A DNA stretch of 64,000 nt from Rhodospirillaceae bacterium (GCA_040219235.1 JAVJSV010000021.1:1-64000); one strand, 5' to 3'. Counted from the stretch's first letter, positions 8,757 through 17,151 are shown. Made by a program: numbers and translations. Notes: generated by a model from the sequence alone, not told the origin.

Positions 8757-9713
8757 CTACCAGCCCAAAATATAATAGGTGCGGAAGCGTTCCGCATTCA
8801 GGGGCATCAGCCGGTCATAGTTGCGCAAGTGCTGAAACTTGGGCAGGGAAATCGCCTGATAAAACTCTGATGTCGGCGTGCCTTTGTCCATTTCCGCTTT
8901 CACAGCAGCCATCAATGCTTCCAGATATTCCCGCCGTTCCGTAATCGCCCAGGGCGGCGCCTTTGGTGGGCCGTGCCCCCCAATCATATAATCAAAGTCC
9001 ATGGCTTCAATTTGTTTCAGCGAGCGGATCCAATCCGTCGGGTAAAAGTCATTGATCAAGCCTGAGCCTCCACTCACCCCATAGGGCGTGACCAGATCGA
9101 CCAGGAAGATCGCGTTGATCGACGGCACGCGCATCACCACCAGGCATTCGCCGTGGTTCCGCCCGAAGTGATGCAGCTCTAGGGTTTGATCTCCCAGCGT
9201 TATGTCATGCCGGGGACCTTCAAAGGTGATGTCTGGCAGCACAACCTCTGGATTGGGGTCACGATGAAAATATTTCACGCAGGCTTGGTGGCTCACAACT
9301 TGCGCCCCGGCGTCTTTAAAAATCTGCCCGCCGCGCACGTGGTCCCAATGGTTGTGGGAATACACCAGATACTTAATCGGCTGATCGGTCACCTTACGGA
9401 TTTCGGTCATATAGGTGTCGGCAACGTCAGGGTTGACGGGGTCCGTAGCGATCACACCTTCGTCGGTGACAATAAAGATGTTGCGCGCGCCCTGTTTGGT
9501 GAACGTGTATACCCCGTTGCCCAGGTCCACGGTTGTGGCGCTACCGAAGTTGAGAGGAACTCTGGTCGTGGCTTGGCCACGCTCGCTAACCATCGTGGCT
9601 TGGCCACGCTCAGTTATCGTGGCTTGGCCCCGTTCTTGCGCGCTTACAGCAACAGCACACAGGCCGACACCTGCGATCGCCAATGTTGTCAGCCAAGATC
9701 TAAAGTGCACCAT
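8757..9713 (-). CDS. Secreted MBL-fold metallo-hydrolase with an N-terminal RGQAT repeat, first of a tandem set
   Basis: GAGGG lies upstream of ATG 9713. The signal peptide ends AVAVSAQ near residue 26. Directly after the cleavage site the mature N terminus holds three copies of ERGQAT(I/M/T), which the paralogues lack. The MBL domain follows, with SHNHWDH near residue 117, HFGRNHGEC near 177 and MIGGHGPP near 240; it ends YILGW. As first gene of the four-gene run it probably sets expression of the set. No regulator gene is adjacent. The substrate is unknown. Confidence 0.85.
   Translation of the reverse strand: MVHFRSWLTTLAIAGVGLCAVAVSAQERGQATITERGQATMVSERGQATTRVPLNFGSATTVDLGNGVYTFTKQGARNIFIVTDEGVIATDPVNPDVADTYMTEIRKVTDQPIKYLVYSHNHWDHVRGGQIFKDAGAQVVSHQACVKYFHRDPNPEVVLPDITFEGPRHDITLGDQTLELHHFGRNHGECLVVMRVPSINAIFLVDLVTPYGVSGGSGLINDFYPTDWIRSLKQIEAMDFDYMIGGHGPPKAPPWAITERREYLEALMAAVKAEMDKGTPTSEFYQAISLPKFQHLRNYDRLMPLNAERFRTYYILGW
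9567..9632. repeat. Three palindromic 15-mers inside the coding sequence
   Basis: CGTGGCTTGGCCACG occurs at 9567-9581 and 9594-9608, and with one change at 9618-9632. Each copy is an inverted repeat with a 3-base centre. Periods are 27 and 24 bases, so the reading frame is kept; they encode the RGQAT repeats. Confidence 0.9.
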
Positions 9714-9835
9714 ATATCCCTCCGTATCTCCGCATCGCAGCCCCTGTTCTACCAGTTGTGTCTGGCCGCGCGGTTCTCTTAATATGTAATCACACTACGC
9801 TGATCAGCAGCGCGGATAAAACAAGGGGCGGTCGA

Positions 9836-10813
9836 ATGGCGAAGAGTGGATATGCAGGCGCAATGCGGATGGCGACGGTTGGGGTCACCGATCTGGACCG
9901 GGCTCTGGGACTGTTCCGCAATATCATGGAGCTTAAGGTCGAGCGTGAGGGCCATTTATCCGGCTCTTTGTTGTCGGCCTGGGGACTGCCGTCTGGCATT
10001 TCCGGGCGTTTTGCTGAGCTATCCTGCAAGGGCTATCCGCTCGGCTGGTTGCGGTTGATCCAGTATCAACCCATCGCGCATGAGAAAGTCCGACTCGACT
10101 TTGGCGATGAGAACGCCGACTCCGGCACCGATGTGGGCGTCAAAGCCATCGACTTTTACGTTAAAGACCCCATCGCGCCTTATGTCGAAAAAATAGAACA
10201 CGCGGGCTACAAGTTCCGCTCACCGCCAGTGAAACACCAGATCGGCGACACGGTCAGCGAAGAATGTTTGTTCTCCGGCCCGGATGGGGTGCCGGTTCTC
10301 ATTATGGTCGGGCATGTTCACGCCGAGACCTCCATGCGGCCCGGTTCGCCGGATGGACCGTTCTCAGAAATTCCAACCATCTCGGTTGTCGCAGGTGATT
10401 TGGAGGAAACCCGCCGCTTCTACAAAGAAGGGCTCGGCCTTGTGGCCGTGGCCGATGCGGAAACCGGAGATGAGTACCGCGATAAAGTGGATGATCTCAC
10501 AGGCGTGCCCCATGGCACGCGCATTCACTTTCTGCTCTGGGCCGATGAAGGCGAAGCCAGCGGTAAAATCCTTTGCGTACATTTCTTTGACCGCACCGGT
10601 AAGCGTCTGGTTGATCGCATGAAGCCAGGCAAGCTTGGCTTCTCATTGCTCACCCATGACACCGATGACATCGCCGCCCTGCATGACCGCTTATCCGAGA
10701 TGGGCTATGAAATCGTTCAGCCGCCTATCGATATCAAAGGCGACGGCGCCCCCTATAAAATGATGCTGGTCAAAGGCCCCAACGAAGAGATGTTTGAGTT
10801 TACGCAGCGCTGA
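9836..10813 (+). CDS. Two-domain VOC (glyoxalase/bleomycin resistance/dioxygenase) superfamily protein
   Basis: Start ATG 9836 follows AAGGGGCGG. Residues ~8-150 and ~165-320 each form a VOC half: MATVGVTDLDRALGLFRNI begins the first and ISVVAGDLEETRRFYKEGLG begins the second. The C terminus has the typical GPNEEMFEFTQR end. VOC proteins bind a divalent metal and catalyse lyase, isomerase, epimerase or ring-cleaving dioxygenase reactions. Metal ligands were not assigned with confidence, so the reaction is not called. The GNAT gene follows 28 bases later and may be co-transcribed. Confidence 0.8.
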   Translation: MAKSGYAGAMRMATVGVTDLDRALGLFRNIMELKVEREGHLSGSLLSAWGLPSGISGRFAELSCKGYPLGWLRLIQYQPIAHEKVRLDFGDENADSGTDVGVKAIDFYVKDPIAPYVEKIEHAGYKFRSPPVKHQIGDTVSEECLFSGPDGVPVLIMVGHVHAETSMRPGSPDGPFSEIPTISVVAGDLEETRRFYKEGLGLVAVADAETGDEYRDKVDDLTGVPHGTRIHFLLWADEGEASGKILCVHFFDRTGKRLVDRMKPGKLGFSLLTHDTDDIAALHDRLSEMGYEIVQPPIDIKGDGAPYKMMLVKGPNEEMFEFTQR

Positions 10814-10841
10814 GTCTGGCAAACAAACCGGGAGCCTGAGG

Positions 10842-11306
10842 ATGGACATTAGACCGGCACAAGAAACCGACATCGTTGCCCTGGTCGAGTTGTTTCAAAG
10901 TTCTATCGAAACGCAAGCCTCCGAACATTATACAGAGGCGCAAGTGGAAGCGTGGTCGGGACGGGCGACGGAAACCAGCTTTCAAGATTTTATCCTCGGC
11001 CCGACAACATTTGTGGCGGTGGATGAGTCCGGTCCGATGGGCTTCTGCGGGTATGCCAAAGATGGTCATATCACCTCGCTCTATATTCGACCCGACTGCA
11101 AGGGGCAGGGGGTTGGGCGTGCGCTGTTGCAGCATGTCCTCGACCGTGCCAGCGCTGATGGCGTCAACGCCTTTCATGCGGAAGCCAGCGCTATGGCCAT
11201 ACCGCTGTTTGAGAAGCTGGGCTTTGAAAAAGCCGGGTTCGATCACATCACGGTCGGTGATGTGAAATTCAAACGCCAGTTGATGGCGCTCAAGGACCAG
11301 ACCTAA
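10842..11306 (+). CDS. GNAT-family N-acetyltransferase
   Basis: A 154-residue GNAT domain starting MDIRPAQETDI. The acetyl-CoA pyrophosphate loop is visible as RPDCKGQGVGRALLQHV near residue 88, followed by the Ala/Glu-rich strand and the FEKLGF motif typical of RimI/YafP-like members. The open frame extends to 10794, but ATG 10842 has GGAGC upstream and begins exactly where the family does. The substrate is unknown. Its end overlaps by 4 bases the end of the convergent membrane-protein gene. Confidence 0.85.
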   Translation: MDIRPAQETDIVALVELFQSSIETQASEHYTEAQVEAWSGRATETSFQDFILGPTTFVAVDESGPMGFCGYAKDGHITSLYIRPDCKGQGVGRALLQHVLDRASADGVNAFHAEASAMAIPLFEKLGFEKAGFDHITVGDVKFKRQLMALKDQT

Positions 11307-11737
11307 AACAATACAAAATCCACACCGGCGATCAGGGCTGCATAACGTGCGCCTTTGCCAATCGCCACCAGTACAACAAACACATCAAACCGCACCCGCA
11401 AAATGCCCGCGATCACCGTCAGGGCATCGCCGCCAATAGGCAGCCACGACAGCAACAAAGACCACACACCGTATTTGTTAAACCACGCTTCGCCTTTCAC
11501 CATTTGCGCGGGCGAGGCCGGCCACCATTTGCGATCCTGAAAGTGAGCGGCATAGCGGCCGAGCACCCAGTTCACCGCAGCCCCCAAGGTGTTGCCGGTG
11601 GTTGCGGCGGTCCAAAGGGCGAGACGGTTCAGATCTTCATCGGCCAGCGCGGCGCTCACAACGACCTCCGAAAAGAAGGGCAGAATGGTGGCGGCGAGAA
11701 AGGCAGTCCCAAAAACGGCGGCGAGGGTCAGAAGCAT
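11303..11737 (-). CDS. YqaA/DedA-family (SNARE-associated Golgi protein-like) membrane protein
   Basis: A 144-residue integral membrane protein with about four hydrophobic segments. The Gly-rich G.TLGAAVNW motif and FNKYGVWSLLLSWLPIGGD are characteristic of the small YqaA branch of the DedA superfamily. DedA-family proteins are linked to undecaprenyl-phosphate or phospholipid flipping, but the role of the YqaA branch is not established. It is convergent with the GNAT gene and 43 bases downstream of the broken Sel1-type gene. Confidence 0.8.
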   Translation of the reverse strand: MLLTLAAVFGTAFLAATILPFFSEVVVSAALADEDLNRLALWTAATTGNTLGAAVNWVLGRYAAHFQDRKWWPASPAQMVKGEAWFNKYGVWSLLLSWLPIGGDALTVIAGILRVRFDVFVVLVAIGKGARYAALIAGVDFVLF

Positions 11738-11779
11738 GTGACGGGGTATCAGGCTCCGTCTTGCAGATCAAGAACCGGC

Positions 11780-12490
11780 TTAATAGCTCTCTTGAAGCTG
11801 CCTGCGTGAGCGCCGTTCGCCAGACCGTGCTCCGTCTCCTCCTGGCCCGGTAAACTCTGCGTCTTTGGGCGGAATCCAAACCGTTGGTTGCCAGCTTGCC
11901 ACGTCCGTTGCAACAGCTGTGATGTCGGCGTCGGTAAATGCCGCTTTTAGACGCGCTTCTGTTGCGGATGCGAGCGCGACAAACGCAACCCGGCCACGCG
12001 AAGCATTGTCTTTGTATAGGGCATACCAGAACAAAGCCTGCGGGCGATTTCTCAAGGCGTCTGGTCCGTCAAGATAAACGGCGGCCAAAGCGCCTTGGGC
12101 TTCTGTACGTCCCCCTTCTGCCGCGCGACGCAGCCATACCAGCGCGTTGAGTTGATCCGTGACGGCATCAGGGGCCGCGTTCTGGAGAAGACATTCACCC
12201 AGCGCCTGTTGTGCCCCTTCATAGCCGGGACCCTAGTGCGCCAGTGTTTGCAATGGGGCCAGCGTTTTCTGGCAGTCACCGTTCGCTTTCTGCTCCATGG
12301 TCCGGCGGTATAAGGCATTGAAATCCACAGTGCCAAAACCGCCACCGCGTTCCGTCATCTGAGCGTTACTGTCGCCCATTCCATCCCCTGGGCCGCCCCC
12401 GCGTTTACCGCGTGGCCCATCAGACGCGCAGGCGGAGAACAGGAGGGCAGTGATACTTGCCATAACGGCTGTGCGAGCGAGCACGTTCAT
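11780..12490 (-). pseudogene. Sel1/TPR-like lipoprotein gene interrupted by one in-frame TAG
   Basis: From ATG 12490 a lipoprotein signal (lipobox FSAC) leads into a Gly-rich linker and a helical repeat region. At 12235-12233 an in-frame TAG stops translation after LQTLAH. The same frame continues without interruption for another 150 codons to TAG/TAA at 11782-11780, with clear Sel1-like sequence on both sides: ALGECLLQ, then LVWLRRAAEGGRTEAQGALA and YALYKDN. One base change at this codon would restore a protein of ~236 residues. It may be a recent nonsense mutation, readthrough of TAG, or a sequencing error. No normal start lies just after the stop except ATG 12088. Confidence 0.8.
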
Positions 12491-12525
12491 CTTAGACGTC
12501 AAAATGTTCTTCCTTAAAAGTAATA

Positions 12526-12553
12526 TGAGGCTCAGTAAACGAGGCTCAATCAA
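12526..12553. repeat. Imperfect 14-bp tandem duplication across a stop codon
   Basis: GAGGCTCA recurs at 12527-12534 and 12541-12548 within two 14-base units that match at 11 of 14 positions. The TGA stop of the upstream minus-strand gene (12548-12546) lies within one unit. The period is not a multiple of 3, so the second copy is out of frame. Confidence 0.7.
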
Positions 12554-13103
12554 CGATGCGCCAGGCGCCGTCGGGTTGAAGGCAGGCAATGCCATAGGCC
12601 GTTTCGCTGCGGCCCCCAATGGTCACCGCCTGGCTGAATTCACGACAGGGCTGGCCGCTGGGAGCCGTGCCTGTGCGCAAGACCGTTACGCTGCCTGACT
12701 GGGGGCCGTCATTCCAGGTGATGGTTTCACCCCGGGTGGCCCGGGTGGCTTCGATCATGGATTGCTCATGGGCGCGTTGCTGGGATTCAGTCGCCGAGTT
12801 GAGAATGGCCAGTGTCACGGCAGCGAGTCCTAAAAACACAAGGGCGTCATTGTCTGTAGTGTAGTGGCCATAGCCATAATAGCGCCTGTTATAACGCCCA
12901 TACCGCTGGTGCCGGTCGCTGCGCCACGGTCGACTGTGTACATACTTTACGGGGACCACACGGGTCTGTTTGACGATCACGGTTGTGCCGGGGCTATCCC
13001 GCCAGACGACATTTCTGGCGGCACTGGCGTGCGGCACAGATGTGACCATCATGACTGCCGCCAGGGGCAGAGCCAGCTGTTTAAAGGCAAAGTGTTTGAA
13101 CAT
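12546..13103 (-). CDS. Secreted protein with C-terminal RT0821/17-kDa surface-antigen-like domain
   Basis: ATG 13103 has GGAGG upstream and begins a signal peptide ending PHASA. A Tyr/Arg-rich stretch follows (residues ~45-75, with YNRRYYGYGHYTT), then one short hydrophobic segment (ALVFLGLAAVTLAILN). The C-terminal ~60 residues hold the pattern SGQPCREFSQAVTIGG and YGIACLQPDGAWRIV, with two Cys, typical of RT0821/Lpp0805-type surface proteins. It is an envelope protein of unknown function. It precedes the broken Sel1-type lipoprotein by 55 bases on the same strand, so the two may form an envelope operon. Confidence 0.7.
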   Translation of the reverse strand: MFKHFAFKQLALPLAAVMMVTSVPHASAARNVVWRDSPGTTVIVKQTRVVPVKYVHSRPWRSDRHQRYGRYNRRYYGYGHYTTDNDALVFLGLAAVTLAILNSATESQQRAHEQSMIEATRATRGETITWNDGPQSGSVTVLRTGTAPSGQPCREFSQAVTIGGRSETAYGIACLQPDGAWRIVD

Positions 13104-13306
13104 CAGGAGACCCTCCAAAGCTATAGCGTCTGAACATCGCAGCAAAACGCTAGGTCCAAGTTGTGTTCAGAATGTGTCCAGCTCAGGTTTTTTTGGTAAC
13201 GGCGTGTAACCCGGTGGTCTTACCTGTGCGGAGCCCTTCAGCGTCTTGACCCTTTTGCCCCAGCCCCTTAAGCACGATGGGTAACACCATTTGTTCTGGG
13301 GGGCCT

Positions 13307-14191
13307 ATGTCAGACCGCATTGGCGCTATTGATATTGTCGTCAACATCCGCACGCCGCGTGAGTTTGAGGAAGGGCGCATCTCCTCCGATTCCTCTTTCC
13401 AGGAAAAGGTCCGCCAGGACGGATCCATCCGTCAGGGCGTGGAGATCGAGGATTACCTCAAGCTGATGGATGAGGTAGGCATCGACCGTTCGTTCCTGAT
13501 CGCGGTGCGGTGTGGAGATCTCAACGTCAAAGGCTCAACCGAGATCACCTATGAGCGTGTCGCCGAAGTGGTGCAAAAGCACCCGGACCGTTTTTCCGGT
13601 CTGGCGGGGATTGATCCGACCAAAGGCATGACACAGCTGCGCGAGTTGGAAACAGCCGTCAAAGATTATGGTTTCGTTGGCGCGCATTGGTATCCCCATT
13701 GGTTTGCCATGGCCCCGGACGCTGCCCAGATTTATCCAACCTACGCCAAGTGTTGCGAGCTGGATATTCCGATCATGCTGCAAGTGGGCCAGAACCTGAT
13801 TTATTCCAAAGACCGTCGCCTGCCGTCGGTCGGCCGCCCGATCACGCTGGATCAAGTGGCGATTGATTTCCCAGAGCTGAAAATCATCGGCATTCATCTC
13901 GGCACGCCCTGGGCCGAGGAAATGATCGCCATGTGCTGGAAACACGAGAACGTTTACATGGCCGGGGATGCCTATGCACCCAAGTATTGGCCGCCCGCGG
14001 TGGTGCATTACGCCAACACGTATGGCCAGGATAAGTTTTTGTTCGGCACCGATTTCCCTGTGGTTGATCCGCGCCGGGCTATTCAGGAAGTCGATGGTCA
14101 TGGGTTTCGCGACATTCCGAAAAAGAAAGTGCTCCGCGATAATGCTATTCGCTTGTTCAACCTGCCGGATAAACCGGCGATCAACGGGTAA
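13307..14191 (+). CDS. Amidohydrolase-2 (ACMSD-like) family protein with altered metal motif
   Basis: A TIM-barrel protein of ~294 residues. I prefer ATG 13307 (GGGGGG upstream) to ATG 13277. Family landmarks are present: FSGLAGIDP near residue 98, the GAHWYPHW strand, LKIIGIHLGTPW near 195, and FLFGTDFPV with the catalytic-type Asp near 250. The N-terminal metal motif, normally DxHxH, reads DIVVNI, so both His are absent. Members act as decarboxylases or hydrolases of cyclic acids. Loss of HxH suggests a changed metal site or a non-catalytic role. It stands alone on its strand. Confidence 0.75.
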   Translation: MSDRIGAIDIVVNIRTPREFEEGRISSDSSFQEKVRQDGSIRQGVEIEDYLKLMDEVGIDRSFLIAVRCGDLNVKGSTEITYERVAEVVQKHPDRFSGLAGIDPTKGMTQLRELETAVKDYGFVGAHWYPHWFAMAPDAAQIYPTYAKCCELDIPIMLQVGQNLIYSKDRRLPSVGRPITLDQVAIDFPELKIIGIHLGTPWAEEMIAMCWKHENVYMAGDAYAPKYWPPAVVHYANTYGQDKFLFGTDFPVVDPRRAIQEVDGHGFRDIPKKKVLRDNAIRLFNLPDKPAING

Positions 14192-14322
14192 CGGCCAAGC
14201 GGGCCCGGCCCCTTGTCTTGCTGTTGTCCTGCTGTAGTCCTGGCCTTGTCTTGGCACGTGAGGCGGTGATAAAGACTGTCATTATCTTGTTACTTTAGCC
14301 TCTTCCACCACCGGGTAAGCCT

Positions 14323-14682
14323 ATGATTCCAAGTAAACAAGCGGATACGGTCACCCAGGCCCTTCATATTCTCAGTCAGCGCAATCCACCTGCGGAAGTG
14401 GCTGCTGCGGTTGAGCGCCTTCAGCGGGTGATTGCCACGTACGCGGGCGATGATGATGCTTTTGTGCCCGTGGACTTTACAGAGAGTGATCTCAACGAAG
14501 CCATGCGCGTCTTTGAAGCCGCCGCGCGCAAGGAAATTTCTGGGTATGCCGAGGCTACTAAAACCGCCAATCAGACCTTCCGTTCGAAAATGAATGCGGC
14601 CGTCGATCAGAAAGAGCGGGTCAAGTGCCGCACCACTCTGATTGTCGAACAGGTTGTCGTGGTTGCTAAAAAACTAGGCTAG
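14323..14682 (+). CDS. Conserved-looking helical hypothetical protein
   Basis: A 119-residue soluble protein, predicted almost entirely helical, with no signal peptide and no membrane segment. Ala, Glu and Lys dominate, with heptad-like spacing that may allow coiled-coil pairing. No family is recognised. The codon usage matches its neighbours and the start follows the AGCCTATG context without a strong ribosome site, so moderate confidence is given that the gene is real. It stands alone between the amidohydrolase and the Cas2-like gene. Confidence 0.55.
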   Translation: MIPSKQADTVTQALHILSQRNPPAEVAAAVERLQRVIATYAGDDDAFVPVDFTESDLNEAMRVFEAAARKEISGYAEATKTANQTFRSKMNAAVDQKERVKCRTTLIVEQVVVVAKKLG

Positions 14683-14846
14683 CCGCCAAAACCCCTTCTA
14701 TTCTCGTAAAAGTAGAACCACCCCCTTCACTGCGTCAGGGGTTGATTTATAGCCTCAACGCCCCCTAAAAATGTTTCGGCTCAACGCAATATCTTGACCC
14801 AAGCCCCAGGGATGAGCTGACATACGGCTGGGGCATCATAAGAAAC

Positions 14847-14911
14847 GGGCAGCGAACCTGTCTTAAAAATCGGACAGTGAACTGTCGAGAAAATTGACAG
14901 CGCCCCTGTTG
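14847..14911. promoter_or_regulatory. Three phased palindromic CAG...CTG elements (possible operator array)
   Basis: Three related imperfect palindromes: GGCAGCGAACCTGTC at 14848-14862, GGACAGTGAACTGTC at 14872-14886 and TGACAGCGCCCCTGTTG at 14895-14911. Centres are about 24 bases apart. The last one ends 23 bases before the start codon at 14935, a position suited to repression. The binding factor is unknown. Confidence 0.5.
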
Positions 14912-14934
14912 CAAAAAGAGTGTGGAGACCTGGG

Positions 14935-15228
14935 ATGGCAAAAACCCGTAATATATTTATTTCCTTCCAGCAGCTTCGTCCTGAGAAGGGGGATGACAAG
15001 GTCCGTGAAACCATTGAGGAGCTAGGGTGTTCCTGGGCTAAGCTCGGGCGCGGCATTTACTATATGCATGGCGAGTACGACGCTCAGTACGTTGGCAACA
15101 AAGTCTGGGGGGCGCTGAACATGGATGACAAGCTGGTGGTGATCGACAGCACCAACAACGATGCCCGTTGGTACAATATCAAACCGGAAATTTCTAAGTT
15201 CATGATGGATAACTGGCATTCCGAGTGA
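14935..15228 (+). CDS. Small protein with SinR-family/Cas2-like fold pattern
   Basis: A 97-residue protein from ATG 14935 (GGAGACCTGGG upstream). The layout beta strand (RNIFISFQQLRP), helix, hairpin (AKLGRGIYYMHGEYDA), helix, and the motif DDKLVVIDSTNNDARW matches small stand-alone proteins annotated as SinR family, which share the ferredoxin-like fold of Cas2 and VapD. No cas genes or CRISPR array are nearby, so a role in adaptive immunity is not implied. A toxin- or nuclease-like role is possible but unproven. Three palindromes just upstream suggest regulated expression. Confidence 0.55.
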   Translation: MAKTRNIFISFQQLRPEKGDDKVRETIEELGCSWAKLGRGIYYMHGEYDAQYVGNKVWGALNMDDKLVVIDSTNNDARWYNIKPEISKFMMDNWHSE

Positions 15229-15400
15229 TCGGCTTGCGGCACCACCCTGACTTTATCAGCCCGTCAAGTCTGTTTGATCCTCTCCTTTTTTTCTCACTTT
15301 GACTCCTATCAAGGGATTGTCCCTGTCAGACGCCTAGACTGGTTTGGTGTCGGCTCATGTATGCTGAGTCATCAGAAAACAGGCGAGGGGGGAAACCGCC

Positions 15401-16915
15401 ATGTTTGAAACCGTTTCCAAAGCCCAGACATTGGACGATAAGACCTTCAATGCGGCGAAGGATGATCGGCGCATTCGGCTCATCAACCTGCAACAGCGGT
15501 TGCGCCGCGAGCCTTGCCCGGTGTTTGTGCAGTTCACGGGCATCAAAGGGGCTGGCCGTATTCAAGTGGCCAATCTGCTAACGCATTGGATGGATCCCCG
15601 GTGGATCCGCGTGCACGCGTTTCGGGATCGCACAGACGTTGAGCTGGAGCAGCCTCCTTATTACCGCTATTGGCAGGCGTTGGTGCCAGCCGGAAGTATT
15701 GGTCTGTACTTTCATGCGTGGTGGGAGACGGCCCTCAAGAAACGTATGGCGGGTTTGTTTACTGAAGAGACCTTCATCGCGGCGTTGAACCGGATTGAAA
15801 AATTCGAGAGCACGTTGGCCGCGGAAGGCGCGTTGCATTTCAAAGTGTGGTTTCACCTCAGCAAAGACTCACAGCAGGAACGACTTAAGAACCTCAACGA
15901 TGATCCTTTGGAAACGTGGCGCGTCGATGCCCAGGATTGGCGCAAAGTTGCGCAATACGACCACTATGTAGAGGCGGCGGAAGTCGCGCTGCGGGCCACC
16001 TCGACCGCTCAGGCTCCGTGGCACTTGATTGAAGGCAGCGATCCCAACCATCGCGCTGCCGCATGCATAGATATGTTTGCCGGTGCTCTGGAAGCGCATT
16101 TAGACGCGCGCAAAGCAAACGCGAAAAAATCAGTACAAAAGAAAGCGGCTGTTACGCCGCCCAAACTGACCGATACTCAAAGCTCGGTTTTGGGGGGCTT
16201 AGATATGAGCCCGGATGTTTCAAAAGAGATGTTTTCTGAGGCCAGAAAAATTCAGGAAACGCGCCTTGGTATCATTCAAGCGAAAGCGCGCGATGCTGGC
16301 ATTTCAAGCGTGCTGGTGTTTGAAGGCTGGGATGCCGCCGGGAAGGGCGGCACCATTCGCCATCTCACCCACGGGATTGACCTGCGGGATTATCAAGTGG
16401 TCCCCGTTGCGGCGCCCACCGATGAAGAGCAGGCCCAGCATTACCTGTGGCGGTTTTGGCGGCGTCTGGGCCGGGCTGGCACGCTCACCGTGTTTGACCG
16501 CTCCTGGTATGGGCGGGTTCTGGTTGAGTGGGTCGAGGGTTTGATCTGCGAGGAGGCGTTACAGCGCGCTTACGGTGAGATCAACGAGTTTGAGACTAAG
16601 CTGGCTGACAATGGGGCCGTTGTTCTGAAGTTCTGGTTGCACATTACCCCGGAGGAACAACTCAAGCGGTTCAATAAGCGCGCCAAGGTCCCGTACAAAC
16701 AATGGAAATTGACCGACGAAGATTGGCGCAACCGCGAGAAGTGGGATCAGTACGAAGCGGCTGTGCATACCATGGTCGAGCGCACGTCAACGGGGCAGGC
16801 GCCCTGGCACCTGATCCCCGCCAATTCAAAACGCTACGCCCGACTGCGGATTGTTGATCTGTACATTGAAGCGCTGGAACGCCGCCTGGAACAAGACCGC
16901 CGCCAGAGGGATTAA
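15401..16915 (+). CDS. pap: Two-domain PPK2 polyphosphate:AMP phosphotransferase
   Basis: A 504-residue protein built from two PPK2 domains. Domain 2 (~265-500) has the canonical P-loop GWDAAGKGG near residue 307, and the lid and Walker B region DRSWYGRVLVEWVEG near 366. Domain 1 (~20-230) keeps the fold but has a degenerate P-loop (TGIKGAGRIQ). This arrangement is the class II PPK2 pattern, which transfers phosphate from polyphosphate to AMP to make ADP. Class II enzymes have an inactive N-terminal and an active C-terminal domain, as seen here. It is convergent with the small membrane-protein gene and overlaps its end by 4 bases. Confidence 0.88.
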   Translation: MFETVSKAQTLDDKTFNAAKDDRRIRLINLQQRLRREPCPVFVQFTGIKGAGRIQVANLLTHWMDPRWIRVHAFRDRTDVELEQPPYYRYWQALVPAGSIGLYFHAWWETALKKRMAGLFTEETFIAALNRIEKFESTLAAEGALHFKVWFHLSKDSQQERLKNLNDDPLETWRVDAQDWRKVAQYDHYVEAAEVALRATSTAQAPWHLIEGSDPNHRAAACIDMFAGALEAHLDARKANAKKSVQKKAAVTPPKLTDTQSSVLGGLDMSPDVSKEMFSEARKIQETRLGIIQAKARDAGISSVLVFEGWDAAGKGGTIRHLTHGIDLRDYQVVPVAAPTDEEQAQHYLWRFWRRLGRAGTLTVFDRSWYGRVLVEWVEGLICEEALQRAYGEINEFETKLADNGAVVLKFWLHITPEEQLKRFNKRAKVPYKQWKLTDEDWRNREKWDQYEAAVHTMVERTSTGQAPWHLIPANSKRYARLRIVDLYIEALERRLEQDRRQRD

Positions 16916-17151
16916 TTCTGCTCATCGCGCACAGCGCGTCTGTTCCACGTGAAGGGCAGGGCTAAGCCGAATAAGGCAGCTTGAAGCGCTAACGCATGAA
17001 CAAAACGGGCTTCAGGGGCTCCGAGTAAGCCAGCTGCAACGGTGTTCCAACCCCACAGAACCAGCACAGCGCCAATCAGCAGAGTCAGGCCCATGATCGC
17101 GAGAATACGGCCATAGCCACGTTTATGTAATGGTGTTTCTAAGTTAGTCAT
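16912..17151 (-). CDS. Small two-helix inner-membrane protein
   Basis: A 79-residue protein with two hydrophobic segments (about residues 15-35 and 48-66) and a charged C terminus (RRAVRDEQN). No family is recognised. Its ATG lies inside the end of the MarR gene (8-base overlap), so it is translationally coupled as the last gene of the desaturase-marR-small protein operon. That coupling is the best evidence that it is real. Its function presumably relates to membrane lipid change in this operon, which is inference. Confidence 0.7.
   Translation of the reverse strand: MTNLETPLHKRGYGRILAIMGLTLLIGAVLVLWGWNTVAAGLLGAPEARFVHALALQAALFGLALPFTWNRRAVRDEQN

Noticed and set aside
14781-15056. Minus-strand frame over the palindromes and the Cas2-like gene
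   Set aside because: Antisense shadow with no start signal; the plus-strand gene has a ribosome site and a fold-like pattern.
14935-15228. Evidence for a CRISPR-Cas adaptation module
   Set aside because: Only the Cas2-like fold is suggested; there is no Cas1, no array and no effector gene in the window.
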